Assembly (NCBI RefSeq): GCF_014898155.1
Contig: NZ_CP062938.1
Location: forward strand, 496,001-560,000
From: Bifidobacterium eulemuris
GTDB taxonomy: Bacteria; Actinomycetota; Actinomycetes; Actinomycetales; Bifidobacteriaceae
Direction: 5' to 3'
Length of the DNA stretch: 64,000 nucleotides
Under the pieces are notes generated by a model. That model searched no databases. It saw nothing but the letters and a program-made list of their open reading frames with translations, and was not told where the DNA came from. Shown here piece after piece: positions 55,669-63,304 of this stretch. A program made the position numbers and the translations under genes. Numbering within the stretch: the first letter of the stretch is position 1; each line of letters starts with the position of its first letter.

Positions 55669-57297
55669 ATGCGCAAAGCGAGACCGTTGTCCGAATACCA
55701 CTCCCACGCCACCGCGAAGGAATTCCACACGAAGACACGTATTGCGAATTTCGCAGGCAGGGCGCGGCGCGTGTCCCTTGTGGCGGGGCGTGGCTTGGGC
55801 TTCGTCGGACACAAGGCCCTGAGCGGAGGCAAAGGGCTGGTGTCCATGTCGCGCGCCGAGGATGCCCGTCAGGGTGTTTCCGACGCCGACCAGGTGGATG
55901 CCGCGGCGGCGGATTTCGCCCAAAAACACGCGAAACCCGCCGTGACCCGACGAAAGACCAAGACGGGGAAGGCCACGCCGGCCAAGGCCGGCGACGCCCC
56001 CGCATCTTCGTCTTCGGGCGAGAAGGCTTCGAGCCGGATCAGGTTCAAAGGAACCGGTTCGGCATCGTCCACGCGTGTCCGGCCGACTGGCGGGCGCGCC
56101 GCCGCGCATATGGGCGGGCATGGTACGGTCCGGCGCGGCGGTCGCACGGCCGGTCGCACGGCCGGTCGCACGGCCGGTCGCACGGCCGGAAAGTCGGCCG
56201 CCAATGGCGGCCGCGCCGTGGCGCGGACCGCCGCCGCTGCGGCGCGGTATACGGCCGCTGCCGTCACCCAGGTCAAGGCTGCGATTGTCGCGGGCACCAC
56301 GGCTATGGCGTCGCTGCCGATGCTTTTGATCGGCGGTGGGGTCGCGATCGTGGTCGTGGTGTTGGTGAGTCTGTTCATTCCGGCCGCCGGTTCCACCGAG
56401 ACCGGTTGTGATGACGCGCGGGTGGAATCCTATCTGGCTTGGGCGCGCGAGACCGCCGAGGATGACACGCATGGCTATTCGCAGACCCATCGCACCGGAC
56501 CGGATTACGATTGCTCCTCGTTCGTGTGGACGGCGTTGCGGGCGGCTGGGTTTGAGGTCGGAGATACGTTATTGCCGTTCTCGACGGCTTCGATGCGGGA
56601 TCCCTTGCAGGCCGCCGGTTTCACGGCTGCCGATTGGGATGGTTCCGTGGCCGATCTGGAGGCAGGCGATATCGTCTCATCGTCCGGCCATGTGGAGTTC
56701 TACGCTGGCGATGGCGAGTGGATCGGCGCTCGGCATGACGAGACCGGCGGCATCACCGGCGCTCAGAGCGGCGACCAGACCGGTGACGAGATCGCGGTAT
56801 ACCAGTCGCAGCCCGACGGAATGACGACGCGATGGCGGCTCTCCACCTCCGGTTGTTCCGCCGGCATGAGCGTCGGCACGCTCTCCCCCGCGCTGCGGAT
56901 GAAGACCGATCTGCTGGCAGATATGGAGGCCACCGGCACCGTCAGCGACACCCGGTATCCGTGGGGTCAATGCACTTGGTGGGTGGCGTCGCGGCGCGCC
57001 CAGATCGGCAATCCTATCCCCGGTTGGGGCAACGCGAAGGATTGGCGCGACCAGGCGAAAGCGGCCGGCATGAGCGTGGACAAGACCGCCAAGGTCGGTG
57101 ATGTGATCGTGTTCCAGGCTGGAATACTCGGCGCTGACGGCTATTACGGGCATGTGGCCGTGGTGGAGAAGGTGAACTCGGACGGTTCCATCGAAATCAG
57201 CGAGTCGAACGCCGTCGGCCTGGGCGTGGTCTCCGTGCGCACGTTCACCAAGACGCAGCTTGACGCGGCGCTGTCGGGCATCGATTTCATCCATTAA
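55669..57297 (+). CDS. Two-domain peptidoglycan hydrolase of the conjugation system (NlpC/P60-like plus CHAP)
   Basis: 542 residues. A basic, low-complexity N-terminal half has four tandem GRTA repeats at about residues 158-173, then a membrane segment at 214-240. An NlpC/P60-like domain follows (DYDCSSFVW with the catalytic Cys, SSGHVEFYAG with the His, residues 250-385). A CHAP domain comes last (WGQCTWWVA Cys, GHVAVVEKV His, residues 425-540). It is anchored so that both hydrolase domains face the wall, where they would open peptidoglycan for the mating channel. It begins two bases after the VirB4 stop. Confidence 0.9.
   Translation: MRKARPLSEYHSHATAKEFHTKTRIANFAGRARRVSLVAGRGLGFVGHKALSGGKGLVSMSRAEDARQGVSDADQVDAAAADFAQKHAKPAVTRRKTKTGKATPAKAGDAPASSSSGEKASSRIRFKGTGSASSTRVRPTGGRAAAHMGGHGTVRRGGRTAGRTAGRTAGRTAGKSAANGGRAVARTAAAAARYTAAAVTQVKAAIVAGTTAMASLPMLLIGGGVAIVVVVLVSLFIPAAGSTETGCDDARVESYLAWARETAEDDTHGYSQTHRTGPDYDCSSFVWTALRAAGFEVGDTLLPFSTASMRDPLQAAGFTAADWDGSVADLEAGDIVSSSGHVEFYAGDGEWIGARHDETGGITGAQSGDQTGDEIAVYQSQPDGMTTRWRLSTSGCSAGMSVGTLSPALRMKTDLLADMEATGTVSDTRYPWGQCTWWVASRRAQIGNPIPGWGNAKDWRDQAKAAGMSVDKTAKVGDVIVFQAGILGADGYYGHVAVVEKVNSDGSIEISESNAVGLGVVSVRTFTKTQLDAALSGIDFIH
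56140..56187. repeat. Four tandem 12-bp repeats inside the lysin gene
   Basis: GGTCGCACGGCC repeated four times without interruption, encoding the GRTA repeats. The unit length keeps the reading frame, so copy number could vary without breaking the gene. Confidence 0.9.
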
Positions 57298-57314
57298 GGA
57301 GCGAAGGAGCGGAT

Positions 57315-57704
57315 ATGAGGAGTCTGGGTTTGCGAGATCGCGTCATTCTGGCGTTCGCGATCGTGTTCGTGGCTGCGGTGTTGGTCGTGTCCGCCTGGCT
57401 GTCGGAAACCCGCACATGGCAATCTGATGGGAGCGCCGCAAGTGCGGGTGAGTCGTTGTCGGTGATGCCGTTGGATGAAGTGTGCTCGATCTTGGCCGTC
57501 GATGCGGTGGGATCGGCGTCGGCCGACGCGCAAGGCTATCTCGCTTCCGGCCATGACGGCCTGGATGCGACGTGTGTGGTCAAGAATGGTTCCGAGGCAT
57601 GGTCTGTGTCGTTCGTGTGCGAGGATGGCGAATGGCGTTCGAAGGGCGTCGTTGAATTGGATGGTGCCGTGTCGTCTCCGTCCGGTGCGGAGGCGGAGCA
57701 GTGA
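57315..57704 (+). CDS. Small single-pass conjugation accessory protein
   Basis: 129 residues with GGAGCGGAT upstream. One N-terminal membrane segment (RVILAFAIVFVAAVLVVSAWL), then an outside domain with three cysteines (EVCSIL, ATCVVK, FVCEDGEW) that may form a disulfide. Its fold looks small and beta-rich. Function unknown; it is translationally coupled to the next gene (GTGA). Confidence 0.7.
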   Translation: MRSLGLRDRVILAFAIVFVAAVLVVSAWLSETRTWQSDGSAASAGESLSVMPLDEVCSILAVDAVGSASADAQGYLASGHDGLDATCVVKNGSEAWSVSFVCEDGEWRSKGVVELDGAVSSPSGAEAEQ

Positions 57705-58948
57705 GGTTGAATCCGAAACTCGATTCGACCGAACTGGCCGCGTTCTCGGCCGAATCCGACAATTGGGAATATCTGGGCCAGATCGCCGACCACCCGTCGG
57801 CATGGCCCGAACTGACGGCATGGGCGTTGAAGGCCCAGGAGGATCCGTTCGCCGCCGGACCTCCGCCCGAACCTCCCGAACAGCAGCAGCGGCGGCTGCT
57901 GCCGCGACGCCGGCACGAACCGTTGATCGCCGATGACGGAGATCAGCCCATCGAACCGTCCGAAGATTCGATTTCTGATGGACTGCCGACGGATCCGATC
58001 GAAGAGCTGCAGAACGTCTCCGAAGTTCCCGACATAGCCGTTTCCACCGCTGCGCATAGGATGCCGGTTCGTCTTATGGCGATTGTCCTGGTTTGCCTCA
58101 TCGCCGTCGCGTCGATGGCCGTGGGAGGAGCGGCGCTGTATCGTCGCCACGCGATCGGCGTCGCCGTCGAGGATTGCGCTTCTGCTGTCGCGGATGCCGA
58201 AACCGCTCGTGAGGATTGGGAGCAGGCGGTTTCCGACGCGAAGGACGCGGCCGCGATTACCGCCGACATGGTGGCCGACCCGGATACGGTGGACGCTTTG
58301 GCCGAGGCGATGGACACCCAACCGGAAAAGACGGTGTGGCAGTGCGACGCCGATACCGTGTCAGACCTGACCGATACGGCCAGTCGCGCGGCGTCCGCCA
58401 CCAAATCGACCGAGACGGCGGCGAAGCGGATCCGTAAGGCCGCCGACTCTGTGCTCGCCTCACAGCAGGCGAAGGAACTGGAGTCGGCCGAATCCGCTTT
58501 GTCCGCCGCGTTGGCGTCCGCACGCCAATTGCTTGCCGATAGCGACGGTAAAGTGGCCGATGGGTCGGTCAGAGACGATCTGTCGGACGCGATCGACGCC
58601 GCTGACGCCACGCTTGCCGATGCAAGCGATGCAACGGACCTCAAGGACGCCGAGGACAGCTTGGGAAAGGCCGTGGAGGCGGTGAACGCCTCCATCGCCA
58701 AGAAGAGCGAGGAGGACCGGCGAAAAGCCGAGGAAGAGGCCGCCGAAGCGGCGGACGCCGCGCAAGCGCAACAGTCCTACACTCCCAGCTACACACCCGC
58801 CTATACAGGCGGCGGAAATAGTGGTGGTGGCAGCGGCAGTGGAGCGTCCACAGGCGGCTCCAACAGCGGTGGTAGCAGCGGTGGTGGTAGCAGCGGATGG
58901 GAGGTGCCCGCGCCTTCGGATCCAGAACTGTTCCCCGACCACCTATGA
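57701..58948 (+). CDS. Membrane-anchored helical protein with Ser/Gly tail and N-terminal variant leucine-rich segment
   Basis: 415 residues from a GTG overlapping the previous stop. The N terminus (LAAFSAESDNWEYLGQIADHPSAWPELTAWAL) resembles one variant leucine-rich repeat unit, a module common in bifidobacterial proteins. A basic/acidic linker, a membrane segment at residues 124-147, an Ala-rich helical outer region and a Gly/Ser tail after AQAQQSYTPSYTPAYTGG follow. It is a paralogue of 45674-46723, sharing TADMVADPDT and AQAQQSYTPSY, but that copy lacks the leucine-rich head. Confidence 0.77.
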   Translation: MRLNPKLDSTELAAFSAESDNWEYLGQIADHPSAWPELTAWALKAQEDPFAAGPPPEPPEQQQRRLLPRRRHEPLIADDGDQPIEPSEDSISDGLPTDPIEELQNVSEVPDIAVSTAAHRMPVRLMAIVLVCLIAVASMAVGGAALYRRHAIGVAVEDCASAVADAETAREDWEQAVSDAKDAAAITADMVADPDTVDALAEAMDTQPEKTVWQCDADTVSDLTDTASRAASATKSTETAAKRIRKAADSVLASQQAKELESAESALSAALASARQLLADSDGKVADGSVRDDLSDAIDAADATLADASDATDLKDAEDSLGKAVEAVNASIAKKSEEDRRKAEEEAAEAADAAQAQQSYTPSYTPAYTGGGNSGGGSGSGASTGGSNSGGSSGGGSSGWEVPAPSDPELFPDHL

Positions 58949-58950
58949 GT

Positions 58951-58973
58951 AAGGCCCGCCATGAGCGGGCCTT
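58951..58973. terminator. Hairpin between convergent conjugation operons
   Basis: AAGGCCCGC (58951-58959) pairs with GCGGGCCTT (58965-58973) across a 5-base loop. It lies between two convergent operons; T-runs are weak, so bidirectional termination is likely but not proven. Confidence 0.7.
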
Positions 58974-58976
58974 AGC

Positions 58977-60707
58977 TCAGTGTTTTCCTGCGAGACGGTT
59001 TGGATCCGGATGGAGTTTGCGCGAGTAGAACGGCGGGACTCCTCGCAGCATGTACACGCACATGTCGGTGGGGATTCGGCCGAGTTCGTCGGGGTTGAGC
59101 AGCGCGCGTTCGTTTTTTCTGACGCTTTTGGTCCAGCTGCCCGAGCTGCCACGGCTTTCGCTGGTCTCGATCACGTCGATCGTCTCGTTGCCGAGACGTT
59201 TCGAAATGTATTCTGTGGTGGATTGTTCGTTGCCTCCGAGGAAGAGCTGCGAGTCGCAGTTTCCCTTGATGGTCTCCCAGTCGTCTTTGTACAGGGCTTT
59301 GCCTTGGCTGTCGTTCTGCAGGATGATGCTCGTGCTGATGCGTCTGGATCGGATGGTGGCGATGAGCCGGACGAAGTTGGGGATTTTGCCGATGTTGGCG
59401 AACTCGTCCAGCATAAGATGGACCTCGCGTTTCAGCACTCCCCCGTTGATGTCCGCTTTGCGCACCAGCGTCTCGAAGAGCGATTGGTAGAACATGGCGG
59501 CGAGGAAGCTGAACGTGGAATCCGTGTCGGACAGTTCCAGATAGATGATGCGCTTGCCTTCATCGAGCCGGTCAAGGTCGAAGCCGTCCGTTTCCAGGAT
59601 GCGGCGCACGTTGCTGACCTGCATGGGTGCCAGGCGCACGCCGAGCGAGATGATGATGCTTTTCTTGGTCTCCCCCGCGCCCTGCAGAAAGGTCCTGTAC
59701 TGGGTGCATGCGAAGCGGAGTCCGTCAAGCATGCGCCTCGTTTCGGCGTCGTAGTCGTCGGGGTTCAGCGCGGCGTTTTCGACCTCGATGGCGGCTTCGG
59801 CGAAGTAGGCGTCAACGATGAATTCCTTATCCTCGTCCTGTTCGCTGGCGTTCATGAGGCTGACCATATCGGTGACTTTGTTCAGGCTGCGGTTGTCGAT
59901 CCTGCGCCCGTTAGGCCCGTCGCTTTCGCCTTCTTCGGTCCAGTAGACCCAATCGATGAGCGCGGTGAGCAGGGCTTTTTCGGCTTTTTCCCAAAAGTCG
60001 TCGGAGTTTTTCTGATTTCCGGTGGTGTTCGTGACGATGTTGTCAACCAGGCGGAGTATCGCCGGTTCCGGTTCACCCGGATCGAGGTAGCGCATCGGAT
60101 TGAAGCCGTCGGACTGGTCCAAATGGATCAGATCGAGCGTGCTGACCTCGTATCCACGCGCGCGCATCCCTTCCTCGGTGTCGCGTTTGAGTTCGCCTTT
60201 GGGGTCCGTGCATGAGAAGTTCATGTCGGCGCATAGGATGTTCGGCTTGACGTAGTAGCGGGTTTTGCCGGATCCGGATGATCCGAGCAGCAGCACGTTG
60301 AGGTTGCGCATTGTTTTGCGCGTGTCGAGCGCGATCCTCTCGGTTTGGGTGAAGTGCAGGTTGGCGTCGGCCATCTCTGCCTCGAACGGCATGATGTCGG
60401 CTCTGTTGCCCCAACGGGCCGATCCGTGTTCCTCGCCGGCGCGCGTGTTGAGCTTCGAGGTGATGTGGTACATCCAGGCGAAGCAGCCGACGCCCACCAT
60501 GCCTAGCCCCCATAGCATGTCGGTGCGGTCGAGACTGAGATGCAGGGGATTCATGAGGTCGAGCCAGAATCGGTCAGCGAGGTCTCCCCATTGCATGCCT
60601 GCGGTGAGGTCGGTGCGGATCTGCCAGGAGATCTTGTCTCCCAGCCAGAAGAGCAGCATCGCCGCGACGATCGCGCATAATGCGGCCCGTATTCGTTCCC
60701 TGGTCAT
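58977..60707 (-). CDS. VirD4/TraG-type coupling ATPase
   Basis: 576 residues. Two N-terminal membrane segments precede the ATPase domain. Walker A is LLGSSGSGKTRYYVKPN (about residues 134-150) and Walker B is HLMLDEFANIGKIPN (about 430-444), both typical of VirD4. SCTDPKGEL follows the Walker A as usual. It feeds the relaxase-DNA complex and protein substrates into the channel. Its start overlaps the stop of the gene upstream by one base (TGATG). Confidence 0.95.
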   Translation of the reverse strand: MTRERIRAALCAIVAAMLLFWLGDKISWQIRTDLTAGMQWGDLADRFWLDLMNPLHLSLDRTDMLWGLGMVGVGCFAWMYHITSKLNTRAGEEHGSARWGNRADIMPFEAEMADANLHFTQTERIALDTRKTMRNLNVLLLGSSGSGKTRYYVKPNILCADMNFSCTDPKGELKRDTEEGMRARGYEVSTLDLIHLDQSDGFNPMRYLDPGEPEPAILRLVDNIVTNTTGNQKNSDDFWEKAEKALLTALIDWVYWTEEGESDGPNGRRIDNRSLNKVTDMVSLMNASEQDEDKEFIVDAYFAEAAIEVENAALNPDDYDAETRRMLDGLRFACTQYRTFLQGAGETKKSIIISLGVRLAPMQVSNVRRILETDGFDLDRLDEGKRIIYLELSDTDSTFSFLAAMFYQSLFETLVRKADINGGVLKREVHLMLDEFANIGKIPNFVRLIATIRSRRISTSIILQNDSQGKALYKDDWETIKGNCDSQLFLGGNEQSTTEYISKRLGNETIDVIETSESRGSSGSWTKSVRKNERALLNPDELGRIPTDMCVYMLRGVPPFYSRKLHPDPNRLAGKH

Positions 60708-61240
60708 CAGTGGTTCCTTTCCATCATCATGGCGTCCCTTGTCCGGCGGTCCCGCACCGCCGCGCGTGCGGTCTCCTCGCCGGATTGCTGGGCGTCTTCC
60801 TGTCGTGCCACACGGTTTTCCGCGCGCTGGCGGATGAGTTCGAGCACCTGGCGTTTCGATGCCATTCGTCTGCCGGTTTCAGCCGCCTGCGTTGCCGCCG
60901 CTGTCCGTTCCTCCTCTTCCGCTTGAGGAGGATATTGGGGTGCCGGTGGTTCGATTGGCATGGCTTCCGCCTTGTCCGGCAGCAGCCGGTCCTCTCCGAT
61001 CACGCGGATCGGGTCGCGTGTGGTGTCGAGCATGCGGATTGGCAGCAGCCAGGTGAGGTCTCCTTGCGTGGCCGCCATCATGCCCGTGCCTCCGCACATC
61101 GCTGAGATGATTCGGCCGGCCGGCGTCGCCGGATCCACCACTGTGGAGTCGAGGCAGTCGGCTGCGCGGACCAGCTGCGCCTGGCGTCCGTCGGCTGCGG
61201 CCAGAATCGTCATGCCTTGCAGATCGGTGAGTCGGATCAT
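60707..61240 (-). CDS. Hypothetical conjugation protein with shared C-terminal motif
   Basis: 177 residues from the ATG at 61240. The N-terminal 100 residues form a small globular domain (MIRLTDLQGMTILAAADGRQ, RIISAMCGGTGMMAATQGDLTWLLPIRML) of no known family. A Glu/Ala-rich linker leads to VLELIRQRAENRVARQ, a motif also found near the C termini of the proteins at 62110 and 63280. It is encoded directly before VirD4, so it may be a partner or substrate of that ATPase. Confidence 0.7.
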   Translation of the reverse strand: MIRLTDLQGMTILAAADGRQAQLVRAADCLDSTVVDPATPAGRIISAMCGGTGMMAATQGDLTWLLPIRMLDTTRDPIRVIGEDRLLPDKAEAMPIEPPAPQYPPQAEEEERTAAATQAAETGRRMASKRQVLELIRQRAENRVARQEDAQQSGEETARAAVRDRRTRDAMMMERNH

Positions 61241-61545
61241 CAGGCGGCTCCGTCGAGGGATGTGTGGGCGCAGGCGATGCGCACGGCCACGTAGTCGCCG
61301 TGCTTGTTGCTGCGCAGCACTCCGAACAGCACGAGCTTGTCGCCTTGACGCACTTGCGCCGCCATGAGGTAGCCCTTGACCATGCCGCGCGCTTCGGCTT
61401 TGACGGCGAGGCTGCCTTCGGCCTGCTGCGCGACGATCAGTGACATGTAGGCGACTTCGTTGCCGTCCTCGTAGGTCACGGTTCTGATGTCCCTGCTGAG
61501 AGTGCCCTTGACCCACACACCGGTCTCGATCGGACTTGCTGTCAC
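61240..61545 (-). CDS. SSB-like OB-fold protein
   Basis: 101 residues. The sequence pattern (VWVKGTLSRDIRTVTYEDGNEVAYMSLIVAQ, KGYLMAAQVRQGDKLVLFGVLR) follows the OB-fold strands of single-stranded DNA binding proteins, though it is shorter than SSB and lacks the acidic C-terminal tip. Its start overlaps the stop of the upstream gene (61542). It could protect transferred single strands; function is inferred from fold-like pattern. Confidence 0.7.
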   Translation of the reverse strand: MTASPIETGVWVKGTLSRDIRTVTYEDGNEVAYMSLIVAQQAEGSLAVKAEARGMVKGYLMAAQVRQGDKLVLFGVLRSNKHGDYVAVRIACAHTSLDGAA

Positions 61546-61811
61546 GCCGGCACCTCCTTCCTTTCATCGATGGCGTTTGGACTGTGTGCAGCGCCGAAAA
61601 CCGCGCCCAGCTCGAAAGCCCCTAGAAATTTCCAGATGTCCTCTTGGTCGCGGTTTGTCGTGCATATGAGCGTCGATGAGGTGTTTTTGGGAGAGAGCGC
61701 AATCTGGTATTCACCGGTCTCGATTCTGGATACGAGCAGTTCGCCGCCTATATGCTTGGACACGCGCGCGGCCCGACGCTTCAGGTCGGTCAGCGAGTGT
61801 TTTCCACCCAT
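61542..61811 (-). CDS. 89-residue hypothetical protein
   Basis: Starts with GKHSLTDLKRRAARVSKHIGG and contains IALSPKNTSSTLICTT. No family is recognised. It ends by overlapping the SSB-like gene and begins one base after the stop of the gene at 61813, so it is part of the operon. Confidence 0.62.
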   Translation of the reverse strand: MGGKHSLTDLKRRAARVSKHIGGELLVSRIETGEYQIALSPKNTSSTLICTTNRDQEDIWKFLGAFELGAVFGAAHSPNAIDERKEVPA

Positions 61812-61812
61812 G

Positions 61813-62097
61813 TCACTTCACCGCCTTGTTCGCCGCTTCGAGCATCCTCTTGGCCGTTGTGAGACAGGTTTTTCTGCTTCCGACCGGTAGGTCGTCCAGG
61901 TCAGAGCCGTATTCCGCTTCCGCGTAGATTTTCGCGGCCGCTTCGATTTCAGTTTCGGTTGGTGCGGTGGTGCGGGCGGCGTAGTATGTCGCGCTGATCG
62001 CGGTCGTGGCGGACACGATGCCCGTCGCGAGCATCGCGCCCACGTTGTCCGCATACGTTCGTGCCTCATCGGCCGCGAGGCTTGTCTGCGTTTCCAT
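61813..62097 (-). CDS. 94-residue hypothetical protein
   Basis: Rich in Ala and Thr (ADEARTYADNVGAMLATGIVSATTAISATYYAARTT), with a weakly hydrophobic middle and an acidic second half. No family is recognised. Its start and upstream region belong to a 43-bp direct repeat also found at the start of the gene at 62110. Confidence 0.6.
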   Translation of the reverse strand: METQTSLAADEARTYADNVGAMLATGIVSATTAISATYYAARTTAPTETEIEAAAKIYAEAEYGSDLDDLPVGSRKTCLTTAKRMLEAANKAVK

Positions 62098-62134
62098 GAT
62101 GGTTTCTCCTTATCGTGTTTTGGTGTGGGTTTTC
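62092..62134 (-). repeat. 43-bp gene-junction repeat, copy 1
   Basis: Identical to 63262-63304 except at one position (62124/63294). It covers the last codons (KTHxKTR) and stop of one gene, an AGGAGA ribosome site and the ATG of the next. Confidence 0.9.
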
Positions 62135-63267
62135 GAGGGATTGTCGCGTGTGGCGGATTGTCCTTCGACCCGCGCGTCCGCGCGTTGCTTGATGCCGTCG
62201 AGCACGCTTGCTTTGTCCTTGTGCGGTTCGGTCTCCGCCGGCGACTGCTGCTGTTGCGTCGTCGGCTGGGGATAGCCGTCCAGCGGATCGTATGGTTGCC
62301 CACCGAATGTTCTGGGAATACCGTCGCCTCTATATTCGCCTCGGTCGGAATTCAATTCCCAATCCAGCGGGTCAATGCTCCAGGGATCGTCTTGCGTATC
62401 GATGGCAGTGGCAGATGCCTGCAATGCCGGCTCCGATGATTGTTGTTCAGGCGTGGAGGATGTTGGCTGCTCCTGCTGCGGTGCTTCGTGCGTCGTTTCC
62501 GGTGTCGGCTCCGTTTTCTGCTGGTTGTTTTGCTTGGCGTGCGCGATGTATTCGTCCCGCTGAGCTTTGACGGCGCGGCATAGGGTCCAGGGGTCGTCGA
62601 TGGTCAGCGTCTCGCGTTGTTCGCCAGCGCCGCGCCATAGGGTGACGGCTTCGCCCGGCTTGAAGCTCACGGTCACGGGCCTACCGTTGAGTTTGTCTTC
62701 CTTGGATGATCGGCCCATGAAACGGTCGATTTGCCATCCGCCCATGTCGATGCCGTTGACGAACGTGCCCTTCGGGATGCTCACGCGCATCATCTCCCAT
62801 TCGCGTCCGTCCCTCGCGGTGCGGGTGAACGGATGCACGAAGCTGTTGGGGAAATTGACGCGGGGCCAGATCTCCCGTTTGGGTTTCTTCGAGGTGTCCT
62901 GGGAGAGTTGGAGCGAGTTGACTTTTTCCGCCGTCTGCGCGTCCCAATTGGCGTCGCTCCATGTCTGTTTGACGATGGTTTGCACGGCGAAGTTCATGCT
63001 TGTCACCGTCGCGAGGTCGGTCAATGTGTTGGATCGCATGATGCTGGCGTGGTAGCCGTTCTCGACCGGCGTGACCGCGCCCATCGCGACGAGCGCGCCC
63101 GCGTTGACGCTTGAGTAGAGACGCCACCGGTCCTCGCCCGGCACTTGTCCGATGATGACGGTCACCGTGTCTCCCGTCACGGTGTCGAAGGCCAGCGTCG
63201 TCGTGGGCACGTCGGCCAGTCCGGCTTCGGAGAGTTGGGCCGCCGTGATGTTGGGTGTCTGTTCCAT
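62110..63267 (-). CDS. Hypothetical conjugation protein with C-terminal motif shared with its neighbours
   Basis: 385 residues. Residues 1-240 look like a folded beta-rich domain (TTLAFDTVTGDTVTVIIGQVPGEDRW, IPKGTFVNGIDMGGWQIDRF) of no family I can name. A Gln/Pro/Thr-rich linker follows (residues 250-290 and 330-350), then VLDGIKQRADARVEGQ and KTHTKTR. The end closely matches that of the PcfB-like protein at 63280. Start and stop lie in the two copies of the 43-bp junction repeat. Confidence 0.7.
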   Translation of the reverse strand: MEQTPNITAAQLSEAGLADVPTTTLAFDTVTGDTVTVIIGQVPGEDRWRLYSSVNAGALVAMGAVTPVENGYHASIMRSNTLTDLATVTSMNFAVQTIVKQTWSDANWDAQTAEKVNSLQLSQDTSKKPKREIWPRVNFPNSFVHPFTRTARDGREWEMMRVSIPKGTFVNGIDMGGWQIDRFMGRSSKEDKLNGRPVTVSFKPGEAVTLWRGAGEQRETLTIDDPWTLCRAVKAQRDEYIAHAKQNNQQKTEPTPETTHEAPQQEQPTSSTPEQQSSEPALQASATAIDTQDDPWSIDPLDWELNSDRGEYRGDGIPRTFGGQPYDPLDGYPQPTTQQQQSPAETEPHKDKASVLDGIKQRADARVEGQSATRDNPSKTHTKTR

Positions 63268-63304
63268 GATGGTTTCTCCTTATCGTGTTTTGGCGTGGGT
63301 TTTC
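63262..63304 (-). repeat. 43-bp gene-junction repeat, copy 2
   Basis: Second copy of the repeat at 62092-62134, spanning the end of the PcfB-like gene, the ribosome site and the start of the 385-residue gene. Confidence 0.9.

Noticed and set aside
56140..56187. Tandem repeats suggesting a CRISPR array
   Set aside because: Units are 12 bp, directly joined with no spacers and lie inside a coding frame.
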